A stretch of DNA of 64,000 nucleotides from the NCBI GenBank assembly GCA_016841825.1, contig JAENYK010000009.1, forward strand, positions 124,001 to 188,000, in the 5' to 3' direction. Origin of the DNA: Halothermothrix sp. Its GTDB lineage: Bacteria > Bacillota > Halanaerobiia > DY22613. Shown in pieces: positions 49,630 through 60,202 of the stretch. Each line of letters opens with the position of its first letter. Positions within the stretch are counted from its first letter, which is position 1. A program made the translations under genes and the position numbers. The notes under the pieces are model-generated. The model ran no database searches, was not told the origin of the DNA, and was given only the letters and a program-made list of their open reading frames with translations.

Positions 49630-50406
49630 TTACCCACTTCCTTTCCTTTTACCCTTTAATACCGATATGTAAGCATCTTCTAGATTCATTTTTTCTACTT
49701 TGTTTCTAAAATCGTTTACAGTAGTAACTTCCTTTATCTCTCCTTTAAAAATCAAAGCAATTCGATCGGCTAATTCTTCAATCTCATTCATATAATGACT
49801 TGTTAAGATAATTGTTTTACCACACTCTTTTAGATTACGAATCATTTTCCTCAAATCATGGGAAGCCTCCACATCTAAACCTAACGTTGGTTCGTCAAGG
49901 AATAATATGTCAGGATCATGCAATAAACATCTTGCAATATGAATTCGTTGTTTCATACCTTTGGAAAATGTCTCAATCTTATCGTTCTGCCGTTCAGTCA
50001 TATCCACTAAGTCTAATAAATCATCTATCCTTTTTTTCAAAATCCGGGGAGGTATTTCGTATAAATTCCCAAAATATTCAAGATTATCTCTCGCTGTAAT
50101 ACGCCAATATAGTCCACGTTCTCCTCCATATAGTACACCAATTTTCTTTTGCACTTTCTTTGAATCTTTAAGAGTGCAATACCCATCAATGATAATTCGT
50201 CCCGTATTTGGTAAGGCTAAAGTGCTTAAAAGCTTAATTAATGTAGTTTTTCCGGCTCCATTTGGCCCAATCGGACAAAATATCTCTCCCGAGTTGATCT
50301 CCAAATTAACATTAGATAAAGCAACAATCTCCTTTCTTTTTCGCTTAAATATGCCAGATGTAGTAACATAAATCTTACTAACATTTTCAACTTGGATTAA
50401 GCTCAA
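49630..50406 (-). CDS. ABC transporter ATP-binding protein (ABC-2 exporter)
   Basis: 258 residues. Walker A is GPNGAGKTT, the signature motif is FSKGMKQRIHIAR, Walker B is DILFLDEPTLGLD, and the switch His is in LTSHYMNE. This is the DrrA/NatA-like class that powers ABC-2 permeases exporting drugs, lipids or peptides. A TTG at 50406, 6 nt after AGAGGTG, is the likelier start; the GTG at 50415 lies inside that site. Three genes 50406-48056 make a complete exporter. It is not adjacent to either the NRPS or the RiPP unit. Confidence 0.92.
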   Translation of the reverse strand: MSLIQVENVSKIYVTTSGIFKRKRKEIVALSNVNLEINSGEIFCPIGPNGAGKTTLIKLLSTLALPNTGRIIIDGYCTLKDSKKVQKKIGVLYGGERGLYWRITARDNLEYFGNLYEIPPRILKKRIDDLLDLVDMTERQNDKIETFSKGMKQRIHIARCLLHDPDILFLDEPTLGLDVEASHDLRKMIRNLKECGKTIILTSHYMNEIEELADRIALIFKGEIKEVTTVNDFRNKVEKMNLEDAYISVLKGKRKGSG

Positions 50407-50469
50407 TGCATTCACCTCTTTTTTATTATTTTACCTTCAAATTAATATGGGAGATTATATCATCTAGAT

Positions 50470-50599
50470 AGCTTTTTTACATACATAGATTCTAGACCTA
50501 ACTTTTGTAAGGCACTTCTATTAGTTTTGTCGTTCGCTGAGCATAGGTTACATATAGAATAAAAAGCCCTTGAACACATCCGATTAAACTCTGAAAGAA
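50470..50599 (-). pseudogene. Internal fragment of the zinc-ribbon methyltransferase gene
   Basis: About 130 bp roughly 90 percent identical to 45411-45540, the region coding for GAFYSICNLCSANDKTNRSALRKFGLE. It lies just upstream of the ABC ATPase gene and has no start. With 47818-47980 it flanks the ABC genes, but the two fragments are in the wrong order for one gene split by insertion. Confidence 0.8.
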
Positions 50600-50645
50600 A
50601 GCAAATAGTAACTTAATCGCAATACGTAGAGGAGTTCTTTAATGC

Positions 50646-51407
50646 TCATGGAAATAATTCCAAGATTTCGTATTGTTCCACTTGCTCATAGCCTAACCGC
50701 TTTGCCAGATTCACAGATGCCCGATTAGCAGCATCCCATGATATGTTTTTATCATTCTCTATACATTTGCTAATAAAAGCTGCACTAACCAAAGTAGCTA
50801 ATCCTCGTCTTCGATGTGCTTCTAATGTATTTACTTGACATTCCATGTATTTAGAGGAACGGATAAATGCTGAAGCCCCAGCCAGTATTTGTCCTTCTTC
50901 CTTATAAAGAAATCCATATGACCTATCGACGAATTCTTCTTGATTTTTATAATGATGAAATTGATGTTCCCAGGACAATTTATCTTGTAAATAATTAAAA
51001 TCTGCATAACCAATTGCTTTAACATTCTTACATAGGTCATATTTATTAATCTCACTTATTCGATTATAAGAGAGATTTTCGAAAGGAAGATGATAACGAA
51101 CTGTACTTTTTAATTTTTCCCCATAGACTTTTAACAAAACCTTATTCCAATCTTCAGAATAGGCGAGAATAGCTGGTTGAACAGGATATTCTTTGACTAA
51201 GTCTCTGGCATTATGATTACTGGAATTTCCAGCATAAATCACCAATCCCCCATAAAACAAAACTGCCATTGACGGATTTGATAAAGAATTTGTCCTGATC
51301 TCACCATACCCTTCCTCAATTGCTGAGGTAATTGCTGCCTTCCACATCGGCACATCTTTAAATAGCGGATACAGATTCGGTCGTTCACTTTTTGATACTA
51401 TAATCAT
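50646..51407 (-). CDS. GNAT-family acetyltransferase (GNAT_acetyltr_2-like)
   Basis: 253 residues. The C-terminal third holds the GNAT core: GQILAGASAFIRSSKYMECQVNTLEAHRRRGLATLVSAAFI in pieces, with the acetyl-CoA loop HRRRGLATLV, then ISWDAANRASVNLAKRLGYE. The long N-terminal part (LYPLFKDVPMWKAAITSAIEEGYGEI) fits the two-lobed family often found in Firmicutes, where the acceptor substrate is unknown. It is a single gene with gaps of over 200 nt on both sides. Confidence 0.85.
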   Translation of the reverse strand: MIIVSKSERPNLYPLFKDVPMWKAAITSAIEEGYGEIRTNSLSNPSMAVLFYGGLVIYAGNSSNHNARDLVKEYPVQPAILAYSEDWNKVLLKVYGEKLKSTVRYHLPFENLSYNRISEINKYDLCKNVKAIGYADFNYLQDKLSWEHQFHHYKNQEEFVDRSYGFLYKEEGQILAGASAFIRSSKYMECQVNTLEAHRRRGLATLVSAAFISKCIENDKNISWDAANRASVNLAKRLGYEQVEQYEILELFP

Positions 51408-51653
51408 AAGAATTTCCCCTCCAAAAACATGTTAAAAACTTTACATCTTTCGGACACACCTTAGATATTACCTACACTTGAATTTGTGATCAGAGCTTAG
51501 GTTACCATAGTTCAAAGACATGTGACGCAAGATATTTTTCTAAGATTATTGACAAACAGATAAAAGGAACCAAATCCTGAAATTTTTTTCGGCAACACTA
51601 TTCGACGTAAGAACAGTTAATCACATATGACGACCTTAATACAACTGAAATTA

Positions 51654-52613
51654 TTATATTGAAAATCTTTTTTGCTTATTTTTCCATTCCATCGTCCAAT
51701 TATAGTGTGCATTAAAGTAACTCTTATTCAACCAATGGTTCCCTTCAAGTGGCAAACGATATTTAGGAATTGTTCCATTTAATTCATAATGATGAATAGC
51801 AATGCAGTCTAATATTGCAGACTGCTCTAACTCACTTAACTTTCTTTCTTTTGAATATCCTTCATAAAATTTTTCAAAGCTATCAAATGTTTTTTCCATA
51901 TCACTCTCTTTTACAGTCCAGAAGTCAGTTTGATCACATATTGTTGCGACATCAAAAATTGGATATGAGTATGTTGATATATCAAAATCTAAGAAGATAA
52001 TGTTTCCATCTTTTGTTTTTAACAAATTACCTGTATGTAAATCTCCATGACAAAAACCTTTAGGTAAATTATATATGTTATTCCAAAGCTCTTCACCGTA
52101 TTTATTTATTTTATCAATTTTGCTTACATCTGAGAACATTTCTCGCATAATTTTTACAAATTGGTCAATATAATGATCTTTTTTAAGTTCACTTAATTTC
52201 TGATTATAGTCTTCCATTAATTTATGCATTTTTCCTGTTAGTTTACCAATTAAAAAAATATCCTCTTCAATATTTGGTTCTTCTCCGTCTATATGTTCAA
52301 ACATAATACCTACCCTGATTCCCTCAGGCATCTCTAATTTTGTATATAATTTATCCTGTCTAGTAGGAATAATTCGAACAGCTGGAAAATTATTTGATCT
52401 TAAGTAGTTTATAATTTCAGTCGATTGTATTGCTGCGTCTGCATCAAATGTTCTATATAATTTAAAAACGTATCTTTTATCCTTTTCCAATAAAAAATAA
52501 ACAGTTCCTATCATATCTCTATATAATTTTATATTATCAAAATTCATGTTGTAATCATTATTTAAGCAATCTATCATACTATCATAATCCGGGTATGAAT
52601 GATATATTTTCAA
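51654..52613 (-). CDS. APH-family phosphotransferase
   Basis: About 319 residues from a TTG at 52613, which has GAGAGGAG 10 nt upstream; an ATG at 52691 would add 26 poorly matching residues. The kinase lobes are intact: YVFKLYRTF (ATP-binding Lys), FCHGDLHTGNLL (catalytic loop) and IIFLDFDIS (metal-binding Asp). Proteins of this type phosphorylate aminoglycosides, choline, homoserine or other small alcohols; the target is not clear from sequence. Unlike the broken relative at 31545-32468, this copy looks functional. Confidence 0.87.
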   Translation of the reverse strand: MKIYHSYPDYDSMIDCLNNDYNMNFDNIKLYRDMIGTVYFLLEKDKRYVFKLYRTFDADAAIQSTEIINYLRSNNFPAVRIIPTRQDKLYTKLEMPEGIRVGIMFEHIDGEEPNIEEDIFLIGKLTGKMHKLMEDYNQKLSELKKDHYIDQFVKIMREMFSDVSKIDKINKYGEELWNNIYNLPKGFCHGDLHTGNLLKTKDGNIIFLDFDISTYSYPIFDVATICDQTDFWTVKESDMEKTFDSFEKFYEGYSKERKLSELEQSAILDCIAIHHYELNGTIPKYRLPLEGNHWLNKSYFNAHYNWTMEWKNKQKRFSI

Positions 52614-52862
52614 TGTCAAAGTTCTCCTCTCACTTATAATTACTCCTACAGTTTTCCTATTCCCTTTGAAACGTGATCTTACTATTATCATCAGCTATTA
52701 CCTGCTCAACAAAGTTTGAGTAACATTCTACTCCAAAAATCTCTAACTCCTTAACCACGCATGAACCTTAGCCAGACCTGGCTAGATTCATAAATTTCGG
52801 CACAGCGCAGGAAAATTTTAAACTATCTGTTATATGATGCAGTGCTAACGATAAATTTCCTC

Positions 52863-53210
52863 TCAATCAATGTTCTTGATTTTTACTGTGTATCTATCCT
52901 TTTGATTAAAGTAAGTCATATCAGAATAACCTGCATATATTTTACCATAATGCTTAGCTCCGGCTGGAATGAAATATCTATCTCCTTTGGTATATACATT
53001 CTTTTCTCCATTAATAACTAATTCAATTTTTCCCTCAAACACGATACTCCATTGGCTTTCATGAGTGTGTTCAGGTAATTCTACATCCTCATTGAACTTC
53101 ATAAAAATAATTTGATGGTCTTCTCCTTGAGATAAATAAGCCTCAATACCTTTAAGTGGTATATCTGCTTCTGGTAATTTTAAAATTGGTTCAGGAAATA
53201 TGTTTTTCAT
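52863..53210 (-). CDS. Small cupin-domain protein
   Basis: 115 residues forming one beta-barrel cupin domain. Motif 1 is ELPEHTHESQWSIVFEGKIEL with metal-type His residues and motif 2 is GDRYFIPAGAKHYG. The ligand or reaction is not predictable; such single cupins may be isomerases, dioxygenases or sugar/polyketide-binding proteins. AGGAGGG-like sequence precedes the ATG. Confidence 0.88.
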   Translation of the reverse strand: MKNIFPEPILKLPEADIPLKGIEAYLSQGEDHQIIFMKFNEDVELPEHTHESQWSIVFEGKIELVINGEKNVYTKGDRYFIPAGAKHYGKIYAGYSDMTYFNQKDRYTVKIKNID

Positions 53211-53369
53211 ACTTTTTAACCCTCCCTCTATAAAATAATTTTTTCTTGCAAATACTCATTCATTCTCAAAATTTCATGACATTTCACATCTTCTATCCAG
53301 GTAATACTATCAAAATATATATAATATGGAAGTAAGGTCTCTACCCAGTCTAGTAATACTTCTTAAAAA

Positions 53370-53745
53370 ATATGACCACACTGACAGGTTTCCACTTTCC
53401 CCTGAGTAGTCACCCTCCACATCTCACAGTATCCTCTTTGAGGTTCTCACATTCCTTCAGACCACCTATCCATGAGTATGGACTTGGTAAGCTTCTTTAC
53501 AGAGTCCAGGGTGATAATTTTTCGCTTAACGGAAACAACCTATATATCCATTCGCTCTAACTTTATAAAACCCTGCTTTTTCCTCAAAATATATAACATT
53601 TTTACAACTTATAACACAAACTAAAACGTTAAGTGACATAACCGCATTTCGGGCGGTCATCCTACTCAGGTTCTTTAGACTCCACCTCACGCTAGATACT
53701 ATGCCGCGGTTAGATTCACCTATCGACACAACCCAAACAGCATAG
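53370..53745 (-). ncRNA. Structured RNA remnant, possibly group II intron domain I
   Basis: About 375 bp with higher GC content than its flanks and no convincing protein. On the minus strand it has GTGTCGATAGGTGAATCTA, a GACCGC/GCGGTT hairpin, and AGAACCTCAAAGAGG followed by GTGACTACTCAGGGGAAAG. The style resembles the 5' domains of bacterial group II introns, as I remember them, but no reverse transcriptase gene and no domain V were found. It could also be part of another mobile element. Confidence 0.35.
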
Positions 53746-53787
53746 ATATGATTCCCTACTACTCATCTTACATTACAGGGCAAACCT

Positions 53788-53812
53788 AAAAAGCCACCTA
53801 TGTTAAGGTGGC
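53788..53812 (-). terminator. Terminator of the arg-car operon
   Basis: Minus strand GCCACCT/AGGTGGC stem (7 bp, 6-nt loop) followed by TTTTT, about 60 nt after the carB stop codon. Confidence 0.85.
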
Positions 53813-53874
53813 ATCTGTTACATCTTATCATCATTTTATAGTTGATCCAACTGTGATTTACCATCAAAAATCAC

Positions 53875-56800
53875 TTACATATATTGATCTAAAACATCAT
53901 AAGTCAAAGGAATCTGTTGATTCACCCGCTGTAAAGCCCTCAAATAAGCATTTACAGTATCCAGCGAGGTAAAATAGGGAATTTGGCACTTATCCGCCAT
54001 TGAACGAATCTGAAAACCTTTTCGTCTGGGGTCTCTTCCTTGTGTTGGTGTATTTATCACCATTTTTATTTCTTTCATATTTATTTGTTCCTGAATCAAC
54101 TCGAGCTTCTCTTTCTCGATTAATCCTATTTCCAACCCCTGTTTCCTATAATAAGCTGCCGTTCCCTTTGTTGCTGCCAGATTGAATCCTAACTTCTTAA
54201 GCTGTTGGATTAATCCAATCGCTTCTTTGTGATCTTTTTCATTCAGGGATAATAGAACTGTTCCCTCTTTCGGGAATGAATATCCTGCTGCCACAAAAGC
54301 TTTCACCAATGCATCCTCATAATTTGAATCAATCCCCAGGACTTCTCCGGTTGACTTCATTTCAGGCATGAGTGCAACATCGACATCATTCAGTTTTAGA
54401 AAAGAGAATACAGGTGCTTTTACTGCAACCAGATTCGTTGTCGGAAAAAGCCCGATCCCATATCCTAAATTATTTAATTTTTCGCCTAAAATAACCTTTA
54501 CAGCTAAATGCACCATCGGTACTTGTGTAACCTTACTTAAAATGGGAACCGTTCTAGACCCCCTGGGATTTACTTCAATCACATATACATCTCCATCCCT
54601 CACAACAAACTGAATGTTCATCAGCCCAATCACCGGTAGTGCTTTTGCAATTTTTTGTGTTTTTTCTACTAAAGTATCAATTACATCTTCCGGTAAAGTT
54701 TGCGGTGGGTATACACAAATACTATCACCGGAGTGAACCCCCGTCCGTTCAATATGCTCCACAATTCCCGGGATTAATATATCTTCTCCATCAGAAATCG
54801 CATCCACTTCCACTTCTATTCCTTCTATATATTGGTCTATCAAAATAGGATGTTCAGAAGAAATAGAGGTTGCTTCTTTAACATATTGTCGAAGTTTATC
54901 TTCATTATAAATCACCTGCATTGCCCGGCCTCCGATTACATATGAAGGGCGAACCAATACAGGATATCCAATTTTCTTTACCGCCAAAATTGCCTCTTCA
55001 ATTCCGGTCACCGCTATCCCTCTCGGTTGGGAAATACCAAGTTCGTAGAGTAATCGTTCAAAACGTTCACGATTTTCTGCAGCATCAATTGAATCGACAG
55101 AAGTTCCCAAAATCTGAACCCCTTTCTTTTGAAGCCTCTGGGCCAGATTAATCGCAGTTTGTCCTCCGAACTGCACGATCACCCCTTTAGGCATCTCTTT
55201 TCGAATCACATTATAAACGTCCTCACTATATAATGGTTCAAAATATAATTTATCTGCTATATCAAAATCGGTACTAACCGTTTCTGGATTATTATTAATA
55301 ATGATAGACTCATATCCAGCCTCCTTAATTGCTAAGGCAGCATGTACCGAACAGTAATCAAATTCAATTCCCTGACCAATACGAATTGGACCAGACCCAA
55401 TCACAATGATTTTTTCCTTCTTACTAATAATATTCTCATCTTCCTGTTCATAGGTAGAATAATAATACGGCGTAGCTGACTCAAACTCTGCCGCACACGT
55501 ATCTACCATTTTATAGATGGGATAAATGTTATGAGCCCGCCGCAGGGTATCCACCATCGCCATTGATTCACCAGATAACTCTTGAATTTCTTCATTAGTA
55601 AATCCCTTCTTTTCGGCTTCTCTTAAAAGTTCCACCGTTAGCGGCTCTTTTTCCAGGGCTTTTTCAATCTGAATAATCTGCTCAATTTTATATAAAAACC
55701 ATGGATCTATTTTTGTAACTGCATGAATTTCTTCTACCAAAATACCTTTCCGTAATCCTTCTGCAATCACAAAAATTCGTTCATCATCACAAATACCAAT
55801 TCGTCTTATAATCTCTTCATTTGTCAGTGAAGAAAGTTCTCTTCTTCTTAATCCTGTATCATTTCCCTCCAGAGAAATAATTGCTTTTAAAAACGAACTT
55901 TCAAAAGTACGGTCAATCGCCATCACTTCTCCGGTTGCCTTCATCTGCGTTCCTAGAGTACGATTCGCATCGGGAAATTTATCAAAAGGCCATTTGGGTA
56001 TTTTGGTCACAACATAATCTAAAGCTGGTTCAAAAGATGCCTTTGTTTTCTGGGTTACATAGTTTGGAATTTCATGTAAATGCAGCCCAATCGCAATCTT
56101 TGCAGCAATTTTTGCAATCGGATAACCAGCAGCTTTAGACGCCAGAGCTGATGAGCGGCTGACCCTGGGGTTAACTTCAATAACAATATACTCTAACCGT
56201 TCTGGATTCAATGCAAACTGTACGTTACATCCACCTTCAATCTGTAAAGCACGAATAATTTTTATCGCAGAACTCCTGAGCAGATGATACTCCTCATCCC
56301 TGAGAGTCTGTGAAGGGGCAACAACAATACTATCTCCTGTGTGAATCCCAACAGGGTCAATATTCTCCATATTACAGATAATGATGCAGGTATCGTTAGA
56401 ATCCCGCATCACTTCATATTCAATCTCTTTCCAACCTTCTACACTCTTCTCTAATAATACCTGATGAATTCGGCTATTCATTAACCCAGATTGAAGAATC
56501 GTTTTTAACTCTTCTATATTCCGGGCAATACCTCCACCCAATCCACCCAGAGTATAAGCAGGTCGAACAATGATCGGAAAACCGATCTCTTTTGCAAAAT
56601 TTTCTCCCTCTTCCACACTATAAACGATCTTACTTGGTGCCACTGGTTCACTGATTTTTTCCATTAACTTTTTGAACTTGTCCCGATCCTCTGCTTTTTG
56701 AATCGAATCTAAAGATGTTCCTAATAACTTTACCTCATACTCTTCTAATACACCTGCTTCCTGAAGTTCTACCGCCAGATTTAAACCCGTTTGTCCTCCT

Positions 56801-57069
56801 AACGTCGGAAGCAAACCATCTGGCTTTTGTTGATTAATGATATAAGTTAAAGTCTCCACCGTCAAAGGCTGGATATATACCTGATCAGCGATATGATCGT
56901 CTGTCATAATAGTCGCCGGATTACTATTCACCAAAACCACTTCAATGCCTTCTTCTTTCAGTGCTTTACAGGCCTGTGTCCCCGCATAGTCGAATTCAGC
57001 AGCCTGTCCAATAATTATCGGTCCTGACCCGATCACTAACACTTTTTTGAGCATAGGGTTTTTAGGCAC
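53875..57069 (-). CDS. carB: Carbamoyl phosphate synthase large subunit
   Basis: 1,064 residues. It makes carbamoyl phosphate from ammonia delivered by CarA, bicarbonate and two ATP. Two homologous ATP-grasp halves are clear: [23 protein letters not shown] at the start and [21 protein letters not shown] near 555, each with its carbamate or carbonate site, and a C-terminal MGS-like regulatory domain (about 930-1064). The GTG at 57069 (AAGGGAG 8 nt upstream) gives [14 protein letters not shown], as in other CarB proteins; a GTG at 57078 is within that site. It overlaps the end of carA by 8 nt. Being in the arg operon, it probably serves arginine synthesis, but may also supply pyrimidines. Confidence 0.97.
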   Translation of the reverse strand: MPKNPMLKKVLVIGSGPIIIGQAAEFDYAGTQACKALKEEGIEVVLVNSNPATIMTDDHIADQVYIQPLTVETLTYIINQQKPDGLLPTLGGQTGLNLAVELQEAGVLEEYEVKLLGTSLDSIQKAEDRDKFKKLMEKISEPVAPSKIVYSVEEGENFAKEIGFPIIVRPAYTLGGLGGGIARNIEELKTILQSGLMNSRIHQVLLEKSVEGWKEIEYEVMRDSNDTCIIICNMENIDPVGIHTGDSIVVAPSQTLRDEEYHLLRSSAIKIIRALQIEGGCNVQFALNPERLEYIVIEVNPRVSRSSALASKAAGYPIAKIAAKIAIGLHLHEIPNYVTQKTKASFEPALDYVVTKIPKWPFDKFPDANRTLGTQMKATGEVMAIDRTFESSFLKAIISLEGNDTGLRRRELSSLTNEEIIRRIGICDDERIFVIAEGLRKGILVEEIHAVTKIDPWFLYKIEQIIQIEKALEKEPLTVELLREAEKKGFTNEEIQELSGESMAMVDTLRRAHNIYPIYKMVDTCAAEFESATPYYYSTYEQEDENIISKKEKIIVIGSGPIRIGQGIEFDYCSVHAALAIKEAGYESIIINNNPETVSTDFDIADKLYFEPLYSEDVYNVIRKEMPKGVIVQFGGQTAINLAQRLQKKGVQILGTSVDSIDAAENRERFERLLYELGISQPRGIAVTGIEEAILAVKKIGYPVLVRPSYVIGGRAMQVIYNEDKLRQYVKEATSISSEHPILIDQYIEGIEVEVDAISDGEDILIPGIVEHIERTGVHSGDSICVYPPQTLPEDVIDTLVEKTQKIAKALPVIGLMNIQFVVRDGDVYVIEVNPRGSRTVPILSKVTQVPMVHLAVKVILGEKLNNLGYGIGLFPTTNLVAVKAPVFSFLKLNDVDVALMPEMKSTGEVLGIDSNYEDALVKAFVAAGYSFPKEGTVLLSLNEKDHKEAIGLIQQLKKLGFNLAATKGTAAYYRKQGLEIGLIEKEKLELIQEQINMKEIKMVINTPTQGRDPRRKGFQIRSMADKCQIPYFTSLDTVNAYLRALQRVNQQIPLTYDVLDQYM

Positions 57070-58132
57070 TCTGCTCACTCCCTTCTAATAAACTAAACCA
57101 CTCTTCAAAAATATAATCGGCATCTTTAGGCCCTGGCCCTGCTTCTGGATGGAATTGAACAGCATGAATTTGATGATCAGGTGAACAAAAACCTTCAACC
57201 GTTGCATCATTGACATTAATATGTGTCACCTGAACATTCTCAGGTAACGATTCTGAAGAAATGGCATATCCGTGATTCTGTGAAGTTATCATCACCTTAT
57301 TGGTTCGTACATCCTGGACAGGATGGTTGCTGCCCCGATGTCCAAACTTTAACTTATAGGTATCTCCCCCGAGAGCTAAAGCTAAGATCTGTTCCCCTAA
57401 GCATATCCCGAATAAGGGGATTTTGCCAATAAGTGTTTTCGTTGTTTCAATCGTTTTCAGCACATCTTTTGGATCTCCAGGCCCATTGGAAAGCAAAACA
57501 GCATCCAATCCATGGGATAGTATAGTCTCAGCCGATACATTCCAGGGGAATAGGTGAATTTCGCCATACTGTTGAAGTTGCTCGATAATCCCCCTCTTCA
57601 CACCTAGATCAATCAAACCAATTTTCTTCCAAGAACCATCAAGCACCGCTATATCCTCTCTTGATACCTGTTTGACAATATCTTTTGGAAAAGAATGACT
57701 CTTTAGCTTTGCTTTCATTTCTTCTGTAATCTCTTCTGTAGTCATTAAACACTTCATTGTTCCATGATTTCGAATGATTCTAGTTAGCATCCGGGTATCG
57801 ATATTTGCAATTGCAAAAATACCCTGCTCTTTTAGATATTCATTCAACCTCTTATCACTTTTCCAATTGCTTTCATGTTCTGCAAACTCTTTGACAATAA
57901 ATCCACTAACCTGAATATGATCAGATTGGACATCTACGGCATTCACTCCATAATTACCGATCAGCGGATATGTCATTACTACAATCTGACCAGCATAAGA
58001 AGGATCTGTCAAAAGTTCCTGATAACCCGTCATTCCTGTATTAAATACAATCTCTCCGACAATAGTCTTTGCAGCACCAAAGGCGGTTCCCGTAATAATC
58101 ATCCCACTCTCTAACAATATCATTGCTTCCAT
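57062..58132 (-). CDS. carA: Carbamoyl phosphate synthase small subunit (glutaminase)
   Basis: 356 residues. The N-terminal domain ([33 protein letters not shown] in pieces) is specific to CarA; the C-terminal class I glutamine amidotransferase has the nucleophile in [17 protein letters not shown] and the His/Glu pair in [13 protein letters not shown]. It hydrolyses glutamine and channels ammonia to CarB. The ATG follows GAGGAAT and lies 2 nt after the argD stop. Confidence 0.97.
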   Translation of the reverse strand: MEAMILLESGMIITGTAFGAAKTIVGEIVFNTGMTGYQELLTDPSYAGQIVVMTYPLIGNYGVNAVDVQSDHIQVSGFIVKEFAEHESNWKSDKRLNEYLKEQGIFAIANIDTRMLTRIIRNHGTMKCLMTTEEITEEMKAKLKSHSFPKDIVKQVSREDIAVLDGSWKKIGLIDLGVKRGIIEQLQQYGEIHLFPWNVSAETILSHGLDAVLLSNGPGDPKDVLKTIETTKTLIGKIPLFGICLGEQILALALGGDTYKLKFGHRGSNHPVQDVRTNKVMITSQNHGYAISSESLPENVQVTHINVNDATVEGFCSPDHQIHAVQFHPEAGPGPKDADYIFEEWFSLLEGSEQSA

Positions 58133-58134
58133 AG

Positions 58135-59325
58135 TTATTCCTCCCCAAGAACATCTTGTAAAATTAGAATTGCTGCATCGATATCATCTTTTTGACAAAT
58201 AAGAGGTGGCACAAATCGAATAACATGAGAACCTGCTGATATCAAAAGTAAACCCCGCTCCATACATTTTTGGATAATCGGAGCAACCTGAATTGTCATC
58301 TCCATTCCTAACATCAGTCCGACACCCCGAATATCAATGATTTCTTTAGAGATTTCTTGAAGCTGCAATAATCGCTCTTTCAAATAATTACCCTGTTCTG
58401 TCACATTGCTCAATAGATTTTGTTCGAAAATCTCAGTGAGCACCGTTTTGGCAGCTGTACTTGCCAGAGGATTTCCGCCAAAAGTTGAAGCATGATCTCC
58501 AGGCAGAAAAGCTTTAGCCACTCGCTCTACTGCCATCATTGCACCGATTGGAAATCCTCCCCCCAATCCTTTAGCCAATGTAATCACATCAGGCTGTACA
58601 TCATAATATTCATAGGCAAATAGTTTTCCAGTCCTACCAATTCCACTCTGAACTTCATCAAAGATCAGGATAATATTTTTTTCTGTACACAGGTTGCGGA
58701 CATTTTGCAAAAATTCTTTTTCTACTGGTCGAATACCCCCCTCTCCTTGAATAGGTTCTAACATAATTGCACAGGTTTTTTCAGTCACCATCTGCTTTAA
58801 TCCTGCAAAATCATTAAAAGGTGCATAGGAGATCCCCGGGAGCATTGGGCTTAAGCCTTTATGATACTTTTCCTGTCCTGTAGCTGTAATCGCGCCAAAA
58901 GTTCTTCCATGAAAGGACTGTTTCATCGTGATAATTTGAATACATTCTCTTCCATGTACCAGTTTTCCATACTTTCGACTTAGCTTTAATGCAGCCTCTA
59001 CCGCTTCTGTTCCACTATTACAAAAAAACACTTTATCAAAACCACTATTTTCTATTAATAATTCTGCCAGTTCTATATTAGACATATTCCAATATAAGTT
59101 AGAACAATGAGTTAGCTTTTCTATCTGTTTCGTCAATTGGTCGATATATGTCCGATGTTTATATCCCAAACTATTAACTGCAATACCACTCACAAAATCT
59201 AAATACTTCTTCCCGTTTTCATCCCATACATACATACCATCTCCATTTTTCAAGATCACCGGGAAGGAATTATATGTATGCATAATCACATTTTTTCCCC
59301 GTTGAATCCACTCTGTCTGGCTCAT
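58135..59325 (-). CDS. argD: Acetylornithine aminotransferase
   Basis: 396 residues, PLP-dependent class III aminotransferase. Visible: FCNSGTEAVEAALKLSRKYG, the Asp of the PLP ring site in LIFDEVQSGIGRTG, the Schiff-base Lys in ITLAKGLGGGFPIGAM, and STFGGNPLA. It converts N-acetylglutamate semialdehyde to N-acetylornithine. AAGGAGTGATCTG precedes the ATG. It sits between argB (gap 4 nt) and carA. Confidence 0.96.
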   Translation of the reverse strand: MSQTEWIQRGKNVIMHTYNSFPVILKNGDGMYVWDENGKKYLDFVSGIAVNSLGYKHRTYIDQLTKQIEKLTHCSNLYWNMSNIELAELLIENSGFDKVFFCNSGTEAVEAALKLSRKYGKLVHGRECIQIITMKQSFHGRTFGAITATGQEKYHKGLSPMLPGISYAPFNDFAGLKQMVTEKTCAIMLEPIQGEGGIRPVEKEFLQNVRNLCTEKNIILIFDEVQSGIGRTGKLFAYEYYDVQPDVITLAKGLGGGFPIGAMMAVERVAKAFLPGDHASTFGGNPLASTAAKTVLTEIFEQNLLSNVTEQGNYLKERLLQLQEISKEIIDIRGVGLMLGMEMTIQVAPIIQKCMERGLLLISAGSHVIRFVPPLICQKDDIDAAILILQDVLGEE

Positions 59326-59329
59326 CAGA

Positions 59330-60190
59330 TCACTCCTTAATCATTGTACCGATACCTTTTTTGGTAAATATCTCTAAGATCAAACTATGCTCTACCCTTC
59401 CATCTAAAATATGCACACATTTTACACCTTTTTCAACTGCCTCAACACAACACTCTATCTTGGGAATCATTCCACCTGAAATCATGCTATCTTTAATATA
59501 TCCTGCTACATCCTGGATCAATAACTCAGAGATGCAGGAAGAGGGGTCATTGAGATCTTTCCGCACTCCATCTACGTCAGTTAAAAAGACCAATTTTTGA
59601 GCTTCCAATGCTCCTGCTATTGCTACTGCTGCATAATCTGCATTAATATTATACATGCTCCCCCCTTCATCTGTCCCAATTGGAGCAATCACAGGAATGA
59701 AGTCACTTTCAATTAGTATATCAAGAAGTGAGGGATTAACCTGAATTACTTCTCCGACAAATCCGATATCTTCATGATCAGGGTTGATCTTTTTGGCCAA
59801 AAGAGTTTTTCCATCTTTTCCACTAATCCCAACTGCATTGACTCCCTGAGATTGAATTTGATTGACGATTCCCTTATTAATCTTGCCGGATAAAACCATT
59901 TCCACAATCTCCATCGTTTCCTCATCAGTAACCCGAAGACCATTCCGAAACTCTGATTGTTTTCCCATTTTCTGCAGAACTTTAGAAATTTCTGGTCCTC
60001 CGCCATGTACAATGACAGGACGAATCCCAACCAGTTTCATCAATATAATATCCTGAATGATCGCTTCCTGAATCAATTCATCATTCATGGTACTGCCACC
60101 ATATTTGATGACCACAATCTTTCCGTAGAACTCTTTAATATATGGTAATGCTTCAATCAATACTTTTGCTTTTTCAATATATTTTCGCAT
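59330..60190 (-). CDS. argB: Acetylglutamate kinase
   Basis: 286 residues from the ATG at 60190 (GGGGTGATTG upstream; a TTG at 60196 is the alternative). Amino acid kinase fold: VVIKYGGSTMND (phosphate-binding Lys and GG), PVIVHGGGPEIS, FLTDVDGVRKD, and SGGMIPKIECCVEAVEKGV near the end. It phosphorylates N-acetylglutamate. Third gene of the arginine operon. Confidence 0.96.
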   Translation of the reverse strand: MRKYIEKAKVLIEALPYIKEFYGKIVVIKYGGSTMNDELIQEAIIQDIILMKLVGIRPVIVHGGGPEISKVLQKMGKQSEFRNGLRVTDEETMEIVEMVLSGKINKGIVNQIQSQGVNAVGISGKDGKTLLAKKINPDHEDIGFVGEVIQVNPSLLDILIESDFIPVIAPIGTDEGGSMYNINADYAAVAIAGALEAQKLVFLTDVDGVRKDLNDPSSCISELLIQDVAGYIKDSMISGGMIPKIECCVEAVEKGVKCVHILDGRVEHSLILEIFTKKGIGTMIKE

Positions 60191-60202
60191 AAACAATCAC
60201 CC

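Noticed and set aside
42277-53210. Integron-type cassette array
   Set aside because: The gene types fit cassettes, but no integrase and no repeated attC-like sites could be found between the genes.
53526-53729. 67-codon minus-strand frame inside the structured segment
   Set aside because: The segment looks like folded RNA with hairpins; the frame has no good ribosome binding site and no known domain.
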